A stretch of DNA of 5,634 bases from JAYOFM01 sp038117225 (lineage in GTDB: Bacteria > Pseudomonadota > Alphaproteobacteria > Rhodospirillales > Casp-alpha2): the NCBI GenBank assembly GCA_038117225.1, contig JAYOFM010000163.1, positions 1 through 5,634 of the forward strand. The letters run 5' to 3'. This document shows, one piece after another, positions 5,284-5,634 of this stretch. Every line of letters starts with the position of its first letter. Position 1 is the first letter of the stretch. Made by a program: the position numbers and the translations under genes. The notes under the pieces were generated by a model. It was given only the letters and a program-made list of their open reading frames with translations. It had not been told where the DNA came from and ran no database searches.

Positions 5284-5577
5284 TCAGTACGTTCTGTCGA
5301 AAGCGAAGTTGGCGGAATAATTCTTGGGCTGCACGCGGCGCTTATGGGGTTCCTGAACGCGGTAACTCAAACCCTTCTTCGTGGCGAACGCAATCGCCGC
5401 TTCCTTGGTGTCAAATCGCAACCGCAACTGGCCGCGCGTATCCGACGAGCCGACCCAGCCCATGAGCGGGTCCGTTACCTTGGCCGCCGGTTCGTATTCG
5501 ACGACCCACCGTCGGGTATTGGCGCGGCCGGATTGCATGGCGTTCTTGGTCGGTTGGTAGATACGGACGTCGGCCAT
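5284..5577 (-). CDS. NDUFS4-like NADH dehydrogenase (complex I) accessory subunit
   Basis: This 97-residue protein is homologous to the conserved core of mitochondrial NDUFS4 (18-kDa subunit, ETC_C1 NDUFS4 family). In mitochondria that subunit sits on the matrix arm of respiratory complex I and helps stabilise the NADH-oxidising module; the same role at the cytoplasmic face is inferred here. Signature segments run in order: VRIYQPTKNAMQSG, NTRRWVVEYEP, DPLMGWVGSSDT, LRFDTKEAAIAFATKKGLSY and the ending KNYSANFAFDR, which parallels the KSYGANFSW of the animal protein. The ATG at 5577 is chosen because GGAGG lies 6 bases ahead of it; upstream in-frame ATGs at 5589 and 5613 would add residues not found in the family. 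There is no targeting presequence or membrane segment. The gene stands apart from any nuo operon in this window. Confidence 0.93.
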   Translation of the reverse strand: MADVRIYQPTKNAMQSGRANTRRWVVEYEPAAKVTDPLMGWVGSSDTRGQLRLRFDTKEAAIAFATKKGLSYRVQEPHKRRVQPKNYSANFAFDRTY

Positions 5578-5590
5578 CGGTTCCTCCATC
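5572..5590 (-). promoter_or_regulatory. Shine-Dalgarno site that fixes the NDUFS4-like start
   Basis: On the minus strand GGAGG is followed by six bases (AACCG plus spacing) and then ATGGCC. This is the best ribosome binding site in the window and decides for the start at 5577 over the upstream in-frame ATGs. Confidence 0.7.
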
Positions 5591-5634
5591 GGCGCGCGCA
5601 CGGGCCGCCACATGATGCCGCCACAGAGTTACTG

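Overview
The window looks like the chromosome of a GC-rich alphaproteobacterium, most likely in or near the Rhodospirillales. The main grounds are a small homologue of the mitochondrial complex I accessory subunit NDUFS4, which among bacteria is an alphaproteobacterial protein, a Zur-type regulator, and codon use typical of that group. No species can be named from the sequence alone.

Layout from left to right. Positions 1 to about 899 are the right part of an IS5-family insertion sequence, cut by the window edge. After a short spacer with a 10-bp inverted repeat comes a leftward D-2-hydroxyacid dehydrogenase (1006-1887), whose N-terminus is hidden by a run of ten N at 1872-1881. A 200-bp divergent intergenic region separates it from a rightward metC-type cystathionine beta-lyase (2088-3278). 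metC converges on zur (3295-3789, leftward). zur is divergent from hisI (3871-4296, rightward) across an 81-bp region with an AT-rich, Zur-box-like element. hisI converges, 2 bp apart, on a leftward pair: a small exported or membrane-anchored peptide (4938-5105) and a 2-oxoglutarate/Fe(II) oxygenase-like protein (4299-4937). Next, also leftward, are a tRNA-Arg(TCT) gene (5161-5237) and the NDUFS4-like gene (5284-5577).

Most genes here are housekeeping: methionine biosynthesis (metC), histidine biosynthesis (hisI), zinc homeostasis (zur), respiration (NDUFS4-like) and translation (tRNA). They do not form one pathway. Two pairings deserve a second look. One is zur divergent from hisI, which encodes a zinc enzyme. 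The other is the small hydrophobic-leader peptide placed directly upstream of, and in frame with, the oxygenase, with only a TAG stop between them. I see no CRISPR array, toxin-antitoxin pair, defence island or phage module, and no clear evidence of a wholly new system.
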